DNA of 64,000 bases from Chryseobacterium sp. T16E-39 (GCF_002216065.1 NZ_CP022282.1:4402001-4466000); one strand, 5' to 3'. Shown: positions 1-9,766, counted from the first letter of the stretch. The notes: generated by a model from the letters alone, not told the origin. Numbers and translations: made by a program.

Positions 1-26
1 TTATTGCCATTTCCCTAAAAATAAAT

Positions 27-34
27 TATATTTG
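27..34 (+). promoter_or_regulatory. TAnnTTTG promoter of sigma gene
   Basis: TATATTTG matches the Bacteroidetes -7 consensus, with TTG at 4-6 about 20 bases upstream as the -33 element. The transcription start would fall at about 38, only a few bases before the ATG at 41. Confidence 0.6.
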
Positions 35-40
35 TTAGTA

Positions 41-601
41 ATGAACGACGAACAGTTATTTTCACTTATTCAAAAGGCTAAAGAAAAAGATCAGAAAGCC
101 CAGACAAAACTCATTAATGTTTTTTGGGTGGATGTGTTTTCTTTTGTGATGAAAAAAGTAAGGGATGAGAATGATACGGACGAGATTACAGTGAATGTTT
201 TCTCAAAAGTCTTGACTAAACTGGATATGTATGATCCTCATTTTCAGTTTAAGACCTGGATATTAACCATTGCTCAGAATACTGTGATTGATTTTTGGAG
301 AAAAAGGAGTCGTGAAAATCAAGACCCCACCGAAAATCTTGATGAAGTAAAAAACCAGTTTGCAAAATCACCTGAGGAACTGATGATTTCCAATGAGGAG
401 CAAAAGAAGATCATTAAAACAATTGAATCATTAGATGCCAATTATCAGGATATTATCAAGCTGAGATTCTTTGAAGAGAAGAGTATTAAAGAAATTGCTG
501 AGGAATTGGGTATTTCCGTTGCCAATACCAAGGTAAGAGTAATGCGTGCTAAAAAAGTATTAGCCGAGCTTCTGAAAAACAATGAGTTTGATGAAGACTG
601 A
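41..601 (+). CDS. ECF-type RNA polymerase sigma factor
   Basis: 186-aa sigma-70 family protein of ECF size. Region 2 lies at about residues 10-85, with a typical 2.4-like stretch FKTWILTIAQNTVIDFWRKR. A region 4 helix-turn-helix lies at about 125-178 (LDANYQDIIKLRFFEEKS, then IKEIAEELGISVANTKVRV). It should direct RNA polymerase to an alternative promoter class. The ATG at 41 is preferred over the upstream in-frame TTG at 32, because a promoter -7 element covers 27-34. No anti-sigma factor gene follows. The next gene is convergent and its stop codon is immediately adjacent, so the partner and signal are unknown. Confidence 0.9.
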   Translation: MNDEQLFSLIQKAKEKDQKAQTKLINVFWVDVFSFVMKKVRDENDTDEITVNVFSKVLTKLDMYDPHFQFKTWILTIAQNTVIDFWRKRSRENQDPTENLDEVKNQFAKSPEELMISNEEQKKIIKTIESLDANYQDIIKLRFFEEKSIKEIAEELGISVANTKVRVMRAKKVLAELLKNNEFDED

Positions 602-1237
602 TTACAGATGAAATTCTGCTTTTGTTTTTGGAAATATAAAAGTTCTGTCTTTCGAATTTCTATTTTGTAGGTTCACTTTCCAGTCTTTTTTGATCACTGT
701 TTCTTTTTCCGACTTTCCATTATCAGGATTGTCTTTACCTTCTACTTCTTTAGAGTAAATAAGTTGTCCTGTGGAAAGATTATAATCCATATCAGCCCAG
801 TAATCTCCGGGTCTTCCATAGCTTAAAGAGTGACCGATCAATTCAAAATGGCCATTTTGAAATCTGTATTTGTCTGTATATCCCCATTTCCAGCTGCTTC
901 CTCCCGCCTGAGTAATTTCTAAAATGCCCTTTTTTATAGTGATTCCCTGGTAAGGATCTCCCATCATTCCTCCGTGCTTACTTTCCAGAACGGCATTTCT
1001 GGATTTTTCTAAAACAGTCCACTTGCCATTGGCTTTTTTAAGAATTTGAATTTCACGAATGTTACCCATATCCGTAGTGTCCTTTGTATTGTAAACAATT
1101 ACTTTTTCAGGTATTTTATCACCATCCAGATCGCCATCTGCTGTTTCAATTATTTCAGAACCTTGAGGCTGAAATTCTTTTTGAGCAAAACAGATGATAC
1201 TGAATAATAACGATAATAGGCAGAAAGTACTTCTCAT
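602..1237 (-). CDS. Secreted hypothetical protein
   Basis: 211 aa with a clear Sec signal peptide (MRSTFCLLSLLFSIICFAQ). After it comes an acidic DGDLDGDKIPEK motif of the kind seen in FG-GAP/VCBS calcium-binding repeats, then a beta-rich body. I do not recognise a named family. It converges tail-to-tail on the sigma factor gene without any gap and has its own promoter region toward lipA. A periplasmic or outer-membrane-associated location is likely; no enzymatic motif is visible. Confidence 0.75.
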   Translation of the reverse strand: MRSTFCLLSLLFSIICFAQKEFQPQGSEIIETADGDLDGDKIPEKVIVYNTKDTTDMGNIREIQILKKANGKWTVLEKSRNAVLESKHGGMMGDPYQGITIKKGILEITQAGGSSWKWGYTDKYRFQNGHFELIGHSLSYGRPGDYWADMDYNLSTGQLIYSKEVEGKDNPDNGKSEKETVIKKDWKVNLQNRNSKDRTFIFPKTKAEFHL

Positions 1238-1328
1238 AGGTGAAATTTGGTGGGGTCAATTTACAATTATATTTTTAATTATATGTTCCATCAATTTCTT
1301 CATTAGATGGTTTCCATTAAAAATTCCT

Positions 1329-1336
1329 TAACTTTG
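1329..1336 (+). promoter_or_regulatory. TAnnTTTG promoter of lipA
   Basis: TAACTTTG is a perfect -7 element, ending 16 bases before the lipA ATG. Confidence 0.55.
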
Positions 1337-1352
1337 AACTTCAATTTTAGAA

Positions 1353-2219
1353 ATGGAAAATTTAGTTCAAGACACTACCGTTCAAAAACCAAAGTGGATT
1401 CGCGTAAAACTTCCTACCGGAAAGAATTACAGAGAACTGAGAAGCTTGGTTGATAAATATAAATTAAATACAATTTGCCAGAGTGGAAGCTGCCCGAATA
1501 TGGGTGAATGTTGGGGTGAAGGAACAGCAACGTTCATGATTTTGGGGAACATCTGTACACGAAGCTGTGGGTTTTGTGGTGTAAAAACCGGAAAACCGAT
1601 GGATGTGAACTGGGATGAACCTGAAAAAGTAGCACGTTCTATCAAATTAATGAAGATCAAACACGCTGTACTTACTTCAGTTGATCGTGATGATTTGAAA
1701 GATATGGGTTCTATACTTTGGGGAGAAACTGTAAACGCTGTGAGAAGAATTTCTCCAGGAACTACAATGGAAACCTTGATTCCGGACTTTCAGGGTCTGA
1801 CAAAACATCTTGACAGAATGATAGATGTAGCACCTGAAGTGATCTCTCACAATATGGAAACGGTAAAACGTTTGACAAGAGAAGTAAGAATTCAGGCGAA
1901 GTATGAAAGAAGTCTTGAGGTATTAAGATATCTTAAGGAAGCCGGACAGAGAAGAACAAAGACAGGCGTTATGCTTGGTTTGGGAGAAACAAGAGATGAG
2001 GTTTTCCAAACGATTGAAGACATCAGAAATGCAAATGTTGATGTTATTACCATGGGGCAGTATTTACAACCTACAAAAAAACATTTACCTGTAAAAAAAT
2101 TCATTACACCTGAAGAGTTTGATGAATTTGGTGATTTTGCAAGAAGTTTAGGGTTCAGACATGTTGAAAGTTCACCACTTGTAAGAAGTTCTTACCACGC
2201 TGAAAAACATATTCACTAA
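1353..2219 (+). CDS. lipA: Lipoyl synthase (radical SAM)
   Basis: 288 aa, the normal length for LipA. It inserts two sulfurs into octanoyl groups on the E2/GcvH lipoyl domains. Two Fe-S cluster sets are visible: the auxiliary cluster cysteines C42, C47 and C53 ([12 protein letters not shown]), and the radical-SAM CxxxCxxC at C68, C72 and C75 (CTRSCGFC). The C-terminal RSSYHA contains the conserved serine that ligates the auxiliary cluster. lipB is not adjacent. It is transcribed alone from a TAnnTTTG promoter and ended by a strong hairpin terminator. Confidence 0.98.
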   Translation: MENLVQDTTVQKPKWIRVKLPTGKNYRELRSLVDKYKLNTICQSGSCPNMGECWGEGTATFMILGNICTRSCGFCGVKTGKPMDVNWDEPEKVARSIKLMKIKHAVLTSVDRDDLKDMGSILWGETVNAVRRISPGTTMETLIPDFQGLTKHLDRMIDVAPEVISHNMETVKRLTREVRIQAKYERSLEVLRYLKEAGQRRTKTGVMLGLGETRDEVFQTIEDIRNANVDVITMGQYLQPTKKHLPVKKFITPEEFDEFGDFARSLGFRHVESSPLVRSSYHAEKHIH

Positions 2220-2226
2220 AAATATA

Positions 2227-2256
2227 ATCGCTCCAATTTTGGAGCGATTTTTTTTA
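2227..2256 (+). terminator. Rho-independent terminator after lipA
   Basis: Perfect 8-bp stem (ATCGCTCC/GGAGCGAT) with a 6-base loop, followed by a run of T. Confidence 0.9.
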
Positions 2257-2577
2257 TTACCTATTTTGATAAACACACGAATACTCGTCAGTTCGAGTGA
2301 AATTATTTGTAATGAAATGAAATATAATTTTGTATCGAGAACCCTTACTAAAATTTAAATTTATTTTTTACTGCTTTGCAGGGATTCTTAAGGAATGACA
2401 AGAATGCGATGAAAGCCTTTGTAAAAGATGAGAAACTATCAAATTCTAAAAGATTTGGATAAAAAATACAAATCTCCAATAACATAGAAATCTTCCCAGT
2501 TTTACAATTTAACAATTTAACAGTTTAACAATTCAGCAATTTTGCCTTTCAGCCTTTTCGCCTTTTTCCCAAAAAAA
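2257..2577. other. Intergenic region, AT-rich, no gene
   Basis: No convincing ORF. The right end (about 2500-2570) is low-complexity, with repeated 'aatttaaca'-like units. It holds 17 bases at 2539-2555 (ATTTTGCCTTTCAGCCT) that recur in inverse orientation at 16488-16504, so it belongs to a dispersed intergenic repeat family. Confidence 0.5.
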
Positions 2578-3432
2578 TCATCCTTCAATCTTCTCCAAAT
2601 GCTTTTTCCTAAACTCCGATGGCGTTTCTCCCACATGTTGTTTGAATAATTTGTTGAAGTAAGATAAGCTTTCAAAACCAACCTGGAAACACACCTCCGT
2701 TATTGAAGAATCTTTCAGTAAAAATATTCTGGCCTGATTGATCCTGTAATTGTTTACAAAATCGGTAAATGTCATATTCGTCTGTTTTTTAAAATAACGG
2801 CAAAAAGCAGGAGTACTTAGACTTACTATTTCTGCAATTTGATTGACATTGGTTTTTTTATCATAATTTTCGTGAATATAATCGTAGATCGTTCCCATTC
2901 TAATTTTGTCATTCAGGAACCATTTGATTCTGGTGTCATCTTTGTTCAGTTCTTTTACCTCTTCTGATCCAGCCAGGATCTGTAAGATTTCAATGAGGCT
3001 TATCAAAGAATCAAAATTTCCACGATTCATCATACGGTGCATTTTTTCTACAACCTGTCGTTTTGTTTCACCAGAAAAAGAAAATCCCAGGTAAGAACGC
3101 TCCAGAAGACGTTGTATAGTACCAAATTCAGGGACGGGAGTAATAATATCCTGAAGAAAATTTTCCCTCATTTGAAGGACCAACTGTTTGCATTCGGTTT
3201 GAATTCTATAGTCAAAATTAAGATGGGGAACATTTGAGCCAATCAGTAAAAGATCACTGTCTGTAAAACCTGAAATATCTTTACCGACGTGCCGGATTCC
3301 ATTGACAGCCTCTACATAAACCAATTCTATCTCCGGATGATAATGCCAGAAAAAACAATTTTTCAGTGAAGGCGCAAAAAGTTTGAATGATTTCCCCTTT
3401 TCAAATTCTATAATTTCTTTCTGGATTTCCAT
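2578..3432 (-). CDS. AraC family transcriptional regulator
   Basis: 284 aa. The N-terminal half is a cupin-type sensor (FWHYHPEIELVYV around residue 30). The C-terminal 100 residues form the AraC double helix-turn-helix (VNQIAEIVSLSTPAFCRYFK and EVCFQVGFESLSYFNKLFK). It probably senses a small molecule. It is divergent from the MFS exporter at 3583 with a 150-bp shared promoter region, so the exporter is its likely target. The ligand cannot be told from the sequence. Confidence 0.92.
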   Translation of the reverse strand: MEIQKEIIEFEKGKSFKLFAPSLKNCFFWHYHPEIELVYVEAVNGIRHVGKDISGFTDSDLLLIGSNVPHLNFDYRIQTECKQLVLQMRENFLQDIITPVPEFGTIQRLLERSYLGFSFSGETKRQVVEKMHRMMNRGNFDSLISLIEILQILAGSEEVKELNKDDTRIKWFLNDKIRMGTIYDYIHENYDKKTNVNQIAEIVSLSTPAFCRYFKKQTNMTFTDFVNNYRINQARIFLLKDSSITEVCFQVGFESLSYFNKLFKQHVGETPSEFRKKHLEKIEG

Positions 3433-3582
3433 TTGGTTCTATCTTGATTACTTTAAGAATTAAAATTAAGTAAAAAGGTCAATATGGAGCAAATTTTTAT
3501 CATTTGAGTAGAAGTGAAAATAAATATTTCTGCCGATTTTTGCACTTTCAAAATAGAGATTGCTTTTGGTATCCTGAATACA

Positions 3583-4818
3583 ATGAAAACAGCAACTCCA
3601 AGAAACTTTAATGATATGGGAATAGATAAGCGGATAATACCACTGGCAATTGGTGGTTTGGGGATTGGAACGACAGAATTTACTATTATGGGGTTACTCC
3701 CCGATATTGCAAAGACATTACAGGTCAGTATTCCTGAAGCCGGACACTTAATTTCAGCATATGCTTTGGGAGTGGTTATTGGAGCACCAATTCTGATTGG
3801 CTATTCTGTGAAGTTTCCACCTAAGAAGGTGTTAATTGTTCTTATGATGATTTTTACTCTATTTAATGGATTATCAGCAATTGCACCGGATTATACATCG
3901 ATGTTGATCATCAGGTTTCTATCCGGTTTACCCCATGGCGCATTTTTCGGAGTTGGAACAGTTGTAGCCTCAAGGCTTGCCGGAAAAGGGAAGGAAGCAT
4001 TTTATATTTCCTTAATGTTTACAGGGCTTACTGTGGCTAATCTTGCGATGGTTCCCCTCGTCACTTATATTGGACATACGTTCCACTGGAGATGGTATTT
4101 TGTGATCGTTGCCGTCATTGGATTATTCGCCTTATTATTTTTAAAATTCTGGCTTCCTTCAATGGAAACCAAGCAGGATACCCACTTTTTAGAAGAGCTG
4201 AAATTTCTTAAACATAAGCAATCGTGGTTGGTATTATTGATTACGGCAATCGGATTTGGAGGACTTTTTACATGGTTTAGTTATATTACACCGTTGATGA
4301 CAATTATTGCAGGAATTAAAGCCAGCCAGATGGCATACGTGATGATTTTGGCAGGTGCGGGAATGGTTGTTGGGAATCTGGCGGGAGGATTTTTATCAGA
4401 TAAGCTAGGTCCTGAGAAAACATGTTCTCTACTACTTCTTTTAATGATGACCTCTCTGGCAGGAGTATTTTTCTTTTCAGAAAACAGGTCAATAGCATTG
4501 GTGCTCACCTTTATCTGTGGTGCATTATCTATGTCTGTTGCAGCTCCGATCAATATCATGATGATGAAAGCTGCACCAAGAAGTGAGATGATGGCCGCTG
4601 CTTTTATGCAGGCAGCCTTTAATATTGCTAACGCAATGGGAGCCTTTTTGGGAGGAATCCCTTTGGAGCATGGATTTTCATTTAAGTATCCATCTCTTGT
4701 GGGGGTGGGAATGACGTTTATAGGATTAATGATCAGCGTCCGGTATATGTATTTATACAGATCTTCAAAAGTTGAAAAAGAAGAGATCGCAATAGAATGT
4801 CTTTCAGGTGATCAATAA
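3583..4818 (+). CDS. MFS transporter (AraJ/YnfM-like exporter)
   Basis: 411 aa with about 12 hydrophobic segments. It has the major-facilitator inter-helix 2-3 type sequence (PILIGYSVKFPPKKVLIVLM) and LPHGAFFGVG, typical of drug/arabinose efflux members of the family. The ATG at 3583 (MKTATPRN) is preferred over the in-frame codon at 3514. The longer form would add a polar leader overlapping the promoter region (GATTTTTGC near 3535). It likely exports a toxic or sugar-like compound under control of the divergent AraC regulator; the substrate is unknown. Confidence 0.88.
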   Translation: MKTATPRNFNDMGIDKRIIPLAIGGLGIGTTEFTIMGLLPDIAKTLQVSIPEAGHLISAYALGVVIGAPILIGYSVKFPPKKVLIVLMMIFTLFNGLSAIAPDYTSMLIIRFLSGLPHGAFFGVGTVVASRLAGKGKEAFYISLMFTGLTVANLAMVPLVTYIGHTFHWRWYFVIVAVIGLFALLFLKFWLPSMETKQDTHFLEELKFLKHKQSWLVLLITAIGFGGLFTWFSYITPLMTIIAGIKASQMAYVMILAGAGMVVGNLAGGFLSDKLGPEKTCSLLLLLMMTSLAGVFFFSENRSIALVLTFICGALSMSVAAPINIMMMKAAPRSEMMAAAFMQAAFNIANAMGAFLGGIPLEHGFSFKYPSLVGVGMTFIGLMISVRYMYLYRSSKVEKEEIAIECLSGDQ

Positions 4819-4964
4819 TAACGGTATACAGTATTATTGATTGTCATGATACAAACCCAATGATAACGGTTATCCTAATGTTTATAGTAGCTTAGGGATG
4901 CACGTTTAGAATCAGCAGGAATAACTGATTAAAAATCTAAACAGCTTTAGGGTTATATAATAAA

Positions 4965-4988
4965 AAAGAGAGGTATTAGCCTCTCTTT
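4965..4988 (-). terminator. Terminator of SpoIIAA-like gene
   Basis: Perfect 9-bp stem (AAAGAGAGG/CCTCTCTTT); read on the minus strand it is followed by T residues. Confidence 0.85.
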
Positions 4989-4996
4989 TACTCCCT

Positions 4997-5377
4997 TTAT
5001 GCTTCTACTTCATTACCATTTTTACACCAATAAAGGGCGTTATATACATTTTCCTTGGGAAAGGATTTAAATTCACCAGGCATTAAAACACTAAATATAT
5101 CCGTGAAGTTCTGAACTCCTGTGTTATTGGTTACAATGGCAGTACGGTTCCATTTGGTAAGATTCTTTAAACCTAAAAATGCATCCTGTAGCCATGCTCC
5201 CATGGTAAAATTATCCAGATCGGTGTCTAAATACAATAAATAATTAAGCTCATCAAACTGATCTACTTTTTGTTTTACATGAGGAATAACCAGTTTTTCA
5301 AAATCTTCTCGGGTTACTTCTCCCGTTGCATTGAATGCTGCAACATTTTCCGGGGCATCTGGAATAATCGTGATCAT
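4997..5377 (-). CDS. SpoIIAA/STAS-like protein
   Basis: 126 aa, cytoplasmic, matching the SpoIIAA-like (DUF3478 type) family pattern. An N-terminal strand (VAAFNATGEVTREDFEKLV) is followed by LNYLLYLDTDLDNFTMGAW and a TAIVTNN segment. Family members have a STAS-like fold but no known enzymatic role. It is a single-gene unit with its own terminator. No kinase or anti-sigma partner is adjacent, so a partner-switching role cannot be claimed. Confidence 0.75.
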   Translation of the reverse strand: MITIIPDAPENVAAFNATGEVTREDFEKLVIPHVKQKVDQFDELNYLLYLDTDLDNFTMGAWLQDAFLGLKNLTKWNRTAIVTNNTGVQNFTDIFSVLMPGEFKSFPKENVYNALYWCKNGNEVEA

Positions 5378-5490
5378 AGTATATTTTTTTTATGGTTTGG
5401 TTTTATTTCACCAACAATAATTACACCATTAATCGGCTTTAATTCGTTAAAATACTCATAAATATTAGTATTTTAGTTTAAAATATCAAT

Positions 5491-6696
5491 ATGGATTTAA
5501 AATCTAATGAACCGTTTTGGTTATTAAAGAACGGACTTGTAGCTTCTTATCCCTCATTAAAGTCTGATCAGGAGTGTGATGTATTGATTGTTGGAGGAGG
5601 GATAACCGGTAGCCTTATTGCGCACCAAATGATTGAGGATGGATATCAGACGATCCTTATTGATAAACGTGAGATCTGTAATGGAAGTACCTCAGCAACC
5701 ACATCTATGCTACAATATGAAATAGACCTTCCTCTTTTCGAACTTATTGCTGAGATAGGAGAGAAAGGAGCTGTTGAAAGCTATAAGGCATGCTCGGATT
5801 CAATAGATATGATAGAAAAGCTTGCTAAAGAGTTAAAGACAAAAGCAGGTTTTAAAAGAAAAAGATCCCTGTATTTTGCGTCGAAAAAGAAGGATGTCTC
5901 ATGGCTGCAACAGGAATTTGAGGCCAGGAGAACATATGGATTTGAGGTGGAGTGGCTGGAAGCTGAAGAAATTCAAAGAGCGTTTGGTTTCCGTAATACA
6001 TTTGGAGGCATTGTTTCAAAACAGGGAGCCAGTATTGATGCTTTTAAATTTGCTCATGAATTATTGGAATTCAATGCTAAAAAAGGGCTTGCCATATTTG
6101 ATAAAACGGAATTGAAGTCTGTAAAATATGAGAAAGGATATAATTTGGTCAGCACCACTAATGGTCCTCAGATCAAAGCTAAAAAGATAATCTACTGTAT
6201 AGGCTATGAAAGCAAAAACTTAATTAAAGAGAATTTTGTCAGTTTAAAAAGTACTTTTGCGGTAGTGTCTGAAATCGATCATGAGAAATTTAAAAATATT
6301 TCCAGCACTCTTGTATGGAATACCGATGATCCCTATATGTATATGAGAACGACGGATGACGGAAGATTATTGATCGGGGGAGGCGATGAAGATTTTTATG
6401 ATGCTGAAAAGCGTGATGCACTACTGAATAAAAAGGAAAAGGAGATTTTAAAGACCTTAAAAAAAATAAAACCTGATTATCATTTCTATCCTGATTTTGT
6501 CTGGGCCGGAACCTTTGGAGAAACAAAAGATGGTTTGCCTTATATTGGGACGCATGAGAAATTTAAAAATTCTTACTTTGTCCTGGGATTTGGCGGAAAT
6601 GGGATTACTTTTTCAGTCACCGGCATGGAAATGGCTTCGCTGTTTATGAAAAATAAAAAACATCCTTTATCAAGATATTTTAAATTTGGAAGATAA
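5491..6696 (+). CDS. NAD(P)/FAD-dependent oxidoreductase (DAO family)
   Basis: 401 aa. An N-terminal Rossmann dinucleotide motif (VLIVGGGITG, residues 31-40) precedes a DAO-type body resembling gamma-glutamylputrescine oxidase-like proteins. A C-terminal FAD motif (FVLGFGGNGITFS) is present. It probably oxidises an amine or amino acid substrate, which the sequence does not specify. The first 30 residues (FWLLKNGLVASYPSL) are also typical of this group. Single-gene unit ended by a hairpin; no putrescine genes lie nearby. Confidence 0.85.
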   Translation: MDLKSNEPFWLLKNGLVASYPSLKSDQECDVLIVGGGITGSLIAHQMIEDGYQTILIDKREICNGSTSATTSMLQYEIDLPLFELIAEIGEKGAVESYKACSDSIDMIEKLAKELKTKAGFKRKRSLYFASKKKDVSWLQQEFEARRTYGFEVEWLEAEEIQRAFGFRNTFGGIVSKQGASIDAFKFAHELLEFNAKKGLAIFDKTELKSVKYEKGYNLVSTTNGPQIKAKKIIYCIGYESKNLIKENFVSLKSTFAVVSEIDHEKFKNISSTLVWNTDDPYMYMRTTDDGRLLIGGGDEDFYDAEKRDALLNKKEKEILKTLKKIKPDYHFYPDFVWAGTFGETKDGLPYIGTHEKFKNSYFVLGFGGNGITFSVTGMEMASLFMKNKKHPLSRYFKFGR

Positions 6697-6701
6697 AAAA
6701 G

Positions 6702-6728
6702 AGGTGGCTGTGAGAATCTCAGCCACCT
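6702..6728 (+). terminator. Hairpin after FAD oxidoreductase
   Basis: AGGTGGCT/AGCCACCT stem with extra internal pairing. The flanking T run is short, so termination strength is uncertain. Confidence 0.65.
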
Positions 6729-6839
6729 GTTTAAAACTAAAATTAGAAGATCGATTAATGCAGCAAATTAGTATGCATAAAATCTGATTGTGATTGAAGC
6801 TCTAGAATATAGTGGTGACTGAGGCTCTCGAAGCCACCA

Positions 6840-8042
6840 TTACGAATCATATCCGTTTTTCTTTGCCAATTCCAAAATAGATTTCTCAATTGCTTTTCCA
6901 AGATCGTCAGAATCGGAATTCCCTCTTTTCTTCATTTCGGCATCAATATAATTCTGTCTCTTTTTGGAAAGTTCTTCGATCTCTTTCTGTATTTTGTCTC
7001 TATCAGCGGATTTTTTAATTACCAGTTTCTTTACTTCTTCTTTACTTTTACCTTTTAGCTCAGCAGGAAGTTCACTTTCTTTAACGGTTGTAATGAAATT
7101 GACATCCTTTTCTGCCTTGTCTACAAGATCCCAGTGATCGTTCTTATAGGCATTCTTTTTACTCTTGGCCACAGTTCTTTCTACAGCGTTGGAAGCCGAT
7201 TGGATTTCTGCATTTTTATCCTGCATTGCCTGTTTGCTTTTGTATTCCGAGCCCCTGCTTCCATAATAGATATAAGTGTCATTGAGCTTTGTGTTGCATT
7301 CTGAGATTCGGATATCATACGGTGTTTCAATGTATATTACTTTTCTGTCGCTATCAATATTAAAGTACTTACCGTCACCAGCGATCGCTCCGTTTTGCCA
7401 AAAAGATTCTATTCCTTCATTTCTGTCACCACAAAAAATAGTATTGGTATAGATCTTTTTTGCTTTGGCAGATGAAATCACTTCCTTGTATTTAATTTTT
7501 CCCTGATCGAAGGGCTCATTTCCTGCAATATAGATCAGCTTCATACTCTTTTCATTTTTATCCCAGTTCAGGTTCATGGTTGCGTCCCGGATTACGGCAC
7601 CACAGTATTCACTTCCCCCATTGGTTCTTAAGGCAAATAGCTTTTCGGAAACCAGATCTAAATCCTGTGTCAGGGGAGTAACCTGCCGGATGAAATTTTC
7701 ATCCCGAATCCCGTCGTTCCCGTATTCATAAAGAGCAATTTCTATCTGTGGGGCTTTTCCATCATATTTTAAGGTTGTCAGTGTATTGACGATATTCCAT
7801 AATCTTGATTTTGCCTGGTCGATCAGCCCATCCATACTGTTTGAGGTATCTAATAAAAGCGCAACCTGGATTTTATTATCCTTTGATATGGCAGGTTCTA
7901 CTGGAGTCAAAGCCGTACTTTGTATCGTTATGGGTTCGGTTGCCGGATTGTTACTTTTTCCGGTACAACGAATCTCTGCAAGGCTATTCGAGCTTAAAAA
8001 AGCGGTGCCTATTGTCAATGTTAAAATTTTAAAAGTTGTCAT
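6840..8042 (-). CDS. von Willebrand factor A domain protein, secreted
   Basis: 400 aa with a signal peptide (residues 1-22). The vWA domain follows, with MIDAS motif DTSNS at 65-69 inside VALLLDTSNSMDGL. The C-terminal third is charged and predicted coiled-coil. Such proteins bind metal-dependent ligands at the cell surface or in the periplasm; the partner is unknown. The start is 20 bp after the stop of the DUF4139 gene, so the two form an operon. They share the upstream promoter and the candidate LytTR box at 9721-9750. Confidence 0.88.
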   Translation of the reverse strand: MTTFKILTLTIGTAFLSSNSLAEIRCTGKSNNPATEPITIQSTALTPVEPAISKDNKIQVALLLDTSNSMDGLIDQAKSRLWNIVNTLTTLKYDGKAPQIEIALYEYGNDGIRDENFIRQVTPLTQDLDLVSEKLFALRTNGGSEYCGAVIRDATMNLNWDKNEKSMKLIYIAGNEPFDQGKIKYKEVISSAKAKKIYTNTIFCGDRNEGIESFWQNGAIAGDGKYFNIDSDRKVIYIETPYDIRISECNTKLNDTYIYYGSRGSEYKSKQAMQDKNAEIQSASNAVERTVAKSKKNAYKNDHWDLVDKAEKDVNFITTVKESELPAELKGKSKEEVKKLVIKKSADRDKIQKEIEELSKKRQNYIDAEMKKRGNSDSDDLGKAIEKSILELAKKNGYDS

Positions 8043-8062
8043 TATTTACATTTTTAATTTGG

Positions 8063-9661
8063 TTATCTACTGTAATATTGAATTTGCATGTCTTTCGGAT
8101 ATTTTACTTCAAAAGAAAAGCTAATGGTATCCGAACTTCCACTGTTGATTTTTCTGTTCCAAAGGATGCTTCCTGTTTTCTCATCTAAATTTCCATTACC
8201 TATTTCCAGAGACTTTACGGAGATTTTAGAATTTTCACTGATTGGAAGCTGATCGAGGATTTCGAGATCAATACTTTCTTTCGTGTTGTTTCTGATATGT
8301 ATCTGGTAAGATTCCGTTTCCCATTTATTTGAACTCAGTGTTTTCTGTGAAGTTTTATCTTCCTGTTTTATTCTTTTTACTGTAATTCTTTCATCAACAC
8401 CAAGGGAAATTGGGAATTCGTCTTTAATATAATTGCTTGTAATATTTGTTTTCCCGATATAATTATCTTCAAAATAGATATTGGCTTCACCAGAGATCAG
8501 GTTGAGGTTTTGCCAGTTTTTCACAAAAGCCATCAGGAATACCTGGTTATTGAGTTTCGGTACTGTGTGGTATTTGTAAGTGGCATTTACTTCTTTTTTG
8601 TCTAATATCACATATTGCTCCTTTTCCTGACTTACAATCGTCTGATTAAACTTCAGTTCATACATCACGTTCATTTGATTGTCAGATACTGTTGCTACAG
8701 GAACCTGGCTTACTGAAGCAACTTCCTCAGCCCGCATCTGGTATGCATTGGTCATATCTGCTTTTGCTTTCATAGAATATCCTGCCAGTTCTTTTTTCGA
8801 GTCGTATGCAGTATATTCCGCGACATACAGTGGAGACAAAATAGGCCGGTTCTGATTATATGAAGGTTTGTAGGTCGAAACAAAAAGTTTTACATTGTTC
8901 CAGTCCTGACCTGTTTTCTGATATATTTTTCCTTTGTATGCAATCTCAAGAGGTTTCTTTGTAGATTCTGCACGCAGATCGTAAGATGGGACCCAGCCGG
9001 CATTAGAAACAATATAACTTACGCCCAGGCTGATGCTCATTTCACGATCAGCAAGGATCTCAAGAAGAAGTTCTTTTTTATTTTGATTTTTATGAGTCTG
9101 TTCTTCATTGAATTGTTTATTGATCTTTGCGATACTTTCGTCGAATCCCATTTTCTGTTCATTAAGTAAGAATAGTTGGTTATCAATTTCAAGCATCCTT
9201 TTTCTGTAAAATTCAGTCAGTTTGATCAGCTGATCCTGTGGAGTCGACTTATCATTAGTAGAAACCTTCAGGTTGTCATTAATAATATTTTGCTCGCCGG
9301 TAAGGTTCTTAATTTGAATATTGAGCAAGCTGATCTGTCTCTGGAGTTTTTTCTTTTCATCTTCCAGCTTTTTTTCACCCTCCGACATTTCATCATCTTT
9401 CAGATAATTACTCTGTGGAGTGATGGATAAGAGGGTTGTATTTTTTTCAAGATTAATTTTGTATGTATTTTCATCAATATCATTAGGAAGGCTGATGATC
9501 CTTACCGTATTCTTTCCTTTTTGTAAGGAAATAGGAGTGCTGCCAAAAACTTTGGCGCCTTGTAAGAATAGGGTGGCTTGCTTGACCTCAATTTCTTTTT
9601 TTATCTCCTGCGATTTAAAAAGAGAAACAGAAAGGCTGAGGAGTAATAAGAAGTATTTCAT
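8063..9661 (-). CDS. DUF4139 (mucoidy inhibitor A-like) protein
   Basis: 532 aa with a signal peptide (MKYFLLLLSLSVSLFKSQ). An N-terminal DUF4140-like strand region comes first, then a coiled coil at about 95-180, then a long beta-rich DUF4139 domain (VSYIVSNAGWVPSYDLRA ... KTGQDWNNVKLFVST). The family is named after MuiA, linked to mucoid phenotypes, but has no defined reaction. It is the first gene of an operon with the vWA protein. The promoter at 9686-9693 and a 9-12-9 direct repeat lie at the same spacing as for the SIMPL gene. Confidence 0.88.
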   Translation of the reverse strand: MKYFLLLLSLSVSLFKSQEIKKEIEVKQATLFLQGAKVFGSTPISLQKGKNTVRIISLPNDIDENTYKINLEKNTTLLSITPQSNYLKDDEMSEGEKKLEDEKKKLQRQISLLNIQIKNLTGEQNIINDNLKVSTNDKSTPQDQLIKLTEFYRKRMLEIDNQLFLLNEQKMGFDESIAKINKQFNEEQTHKNQNKKELLLEILADREMSISLGVSYIVSNAGWVPSYDLRAESTKKPLEIAYKGKIYQKTGQDWNNVKLFVSTYKPSYNQNRPILSPLYVAEYTAYDSKKELAGYSMKAKADMTNAYQMRAEEVASVSQVPVATVSDNQMNVMYELKFNQTIVSQEKEQYVILDKKEVNATYKYHTVPKLNNQVFLMAFVKNWQNLNLISGEANIYFEDNYIGKTNITSNYIKDEFPISLGVDERITVKRIKQEDKTSQKTLSSNKWETESYQIHIRNNTKESIDLEILDQLPISENSKISVKSLEIGNGNLDEKTGSILWNRKINSGSSDTISFSFEVKYPKDMQIQYYSR

Positions 9662-9685
9662 AGCGTATTATTTAAAATTCTAAAG

Positions 9686-9693
9686 TAAAATTA
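9686..9693 (-). promoter_or_regulatory. Promoter of DUF4139-vWA operon
   Basis: On the minus strand, TAATTTTA (7 of 8 to TAnnTTTG) is followed by CTTTAGAATTT. The same 19-base block, with one difference, occurs upstream of the SIMPL gene, again 27 bases from the direct repeat. Confidence 0.55.
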
Positions 9694-9720
9694 TCCGAAT
9701 TTCAGGCTTAAAATCAGAAG

Positions 9721-9750
9721 ACTTGGTGAGTGTTCGCTTTGACTTGGTGA
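9721..9750 (-). promoter_or_regulatory. Candidate LytTR-type direct repeat, site 1
   Basis: ACTTGGTGA, a 12-base spacer, then ACTTGGTGA (TCACCAAGT twice on the minus strand). The 21-bp period is typical of LytTR response-regulator operators. It begins 60 bp upstream of the DUF4139 start codon. Confidence 0.7.
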
Positions 9751-9766
9751 ATGAACAGAGAGAGAA

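Noticed and set aside
2257..2577. Degraded gene downstream of lipA
   Set aside because: No frame on either strand has a recognisable motif; low-complexity repeats explain much of it.
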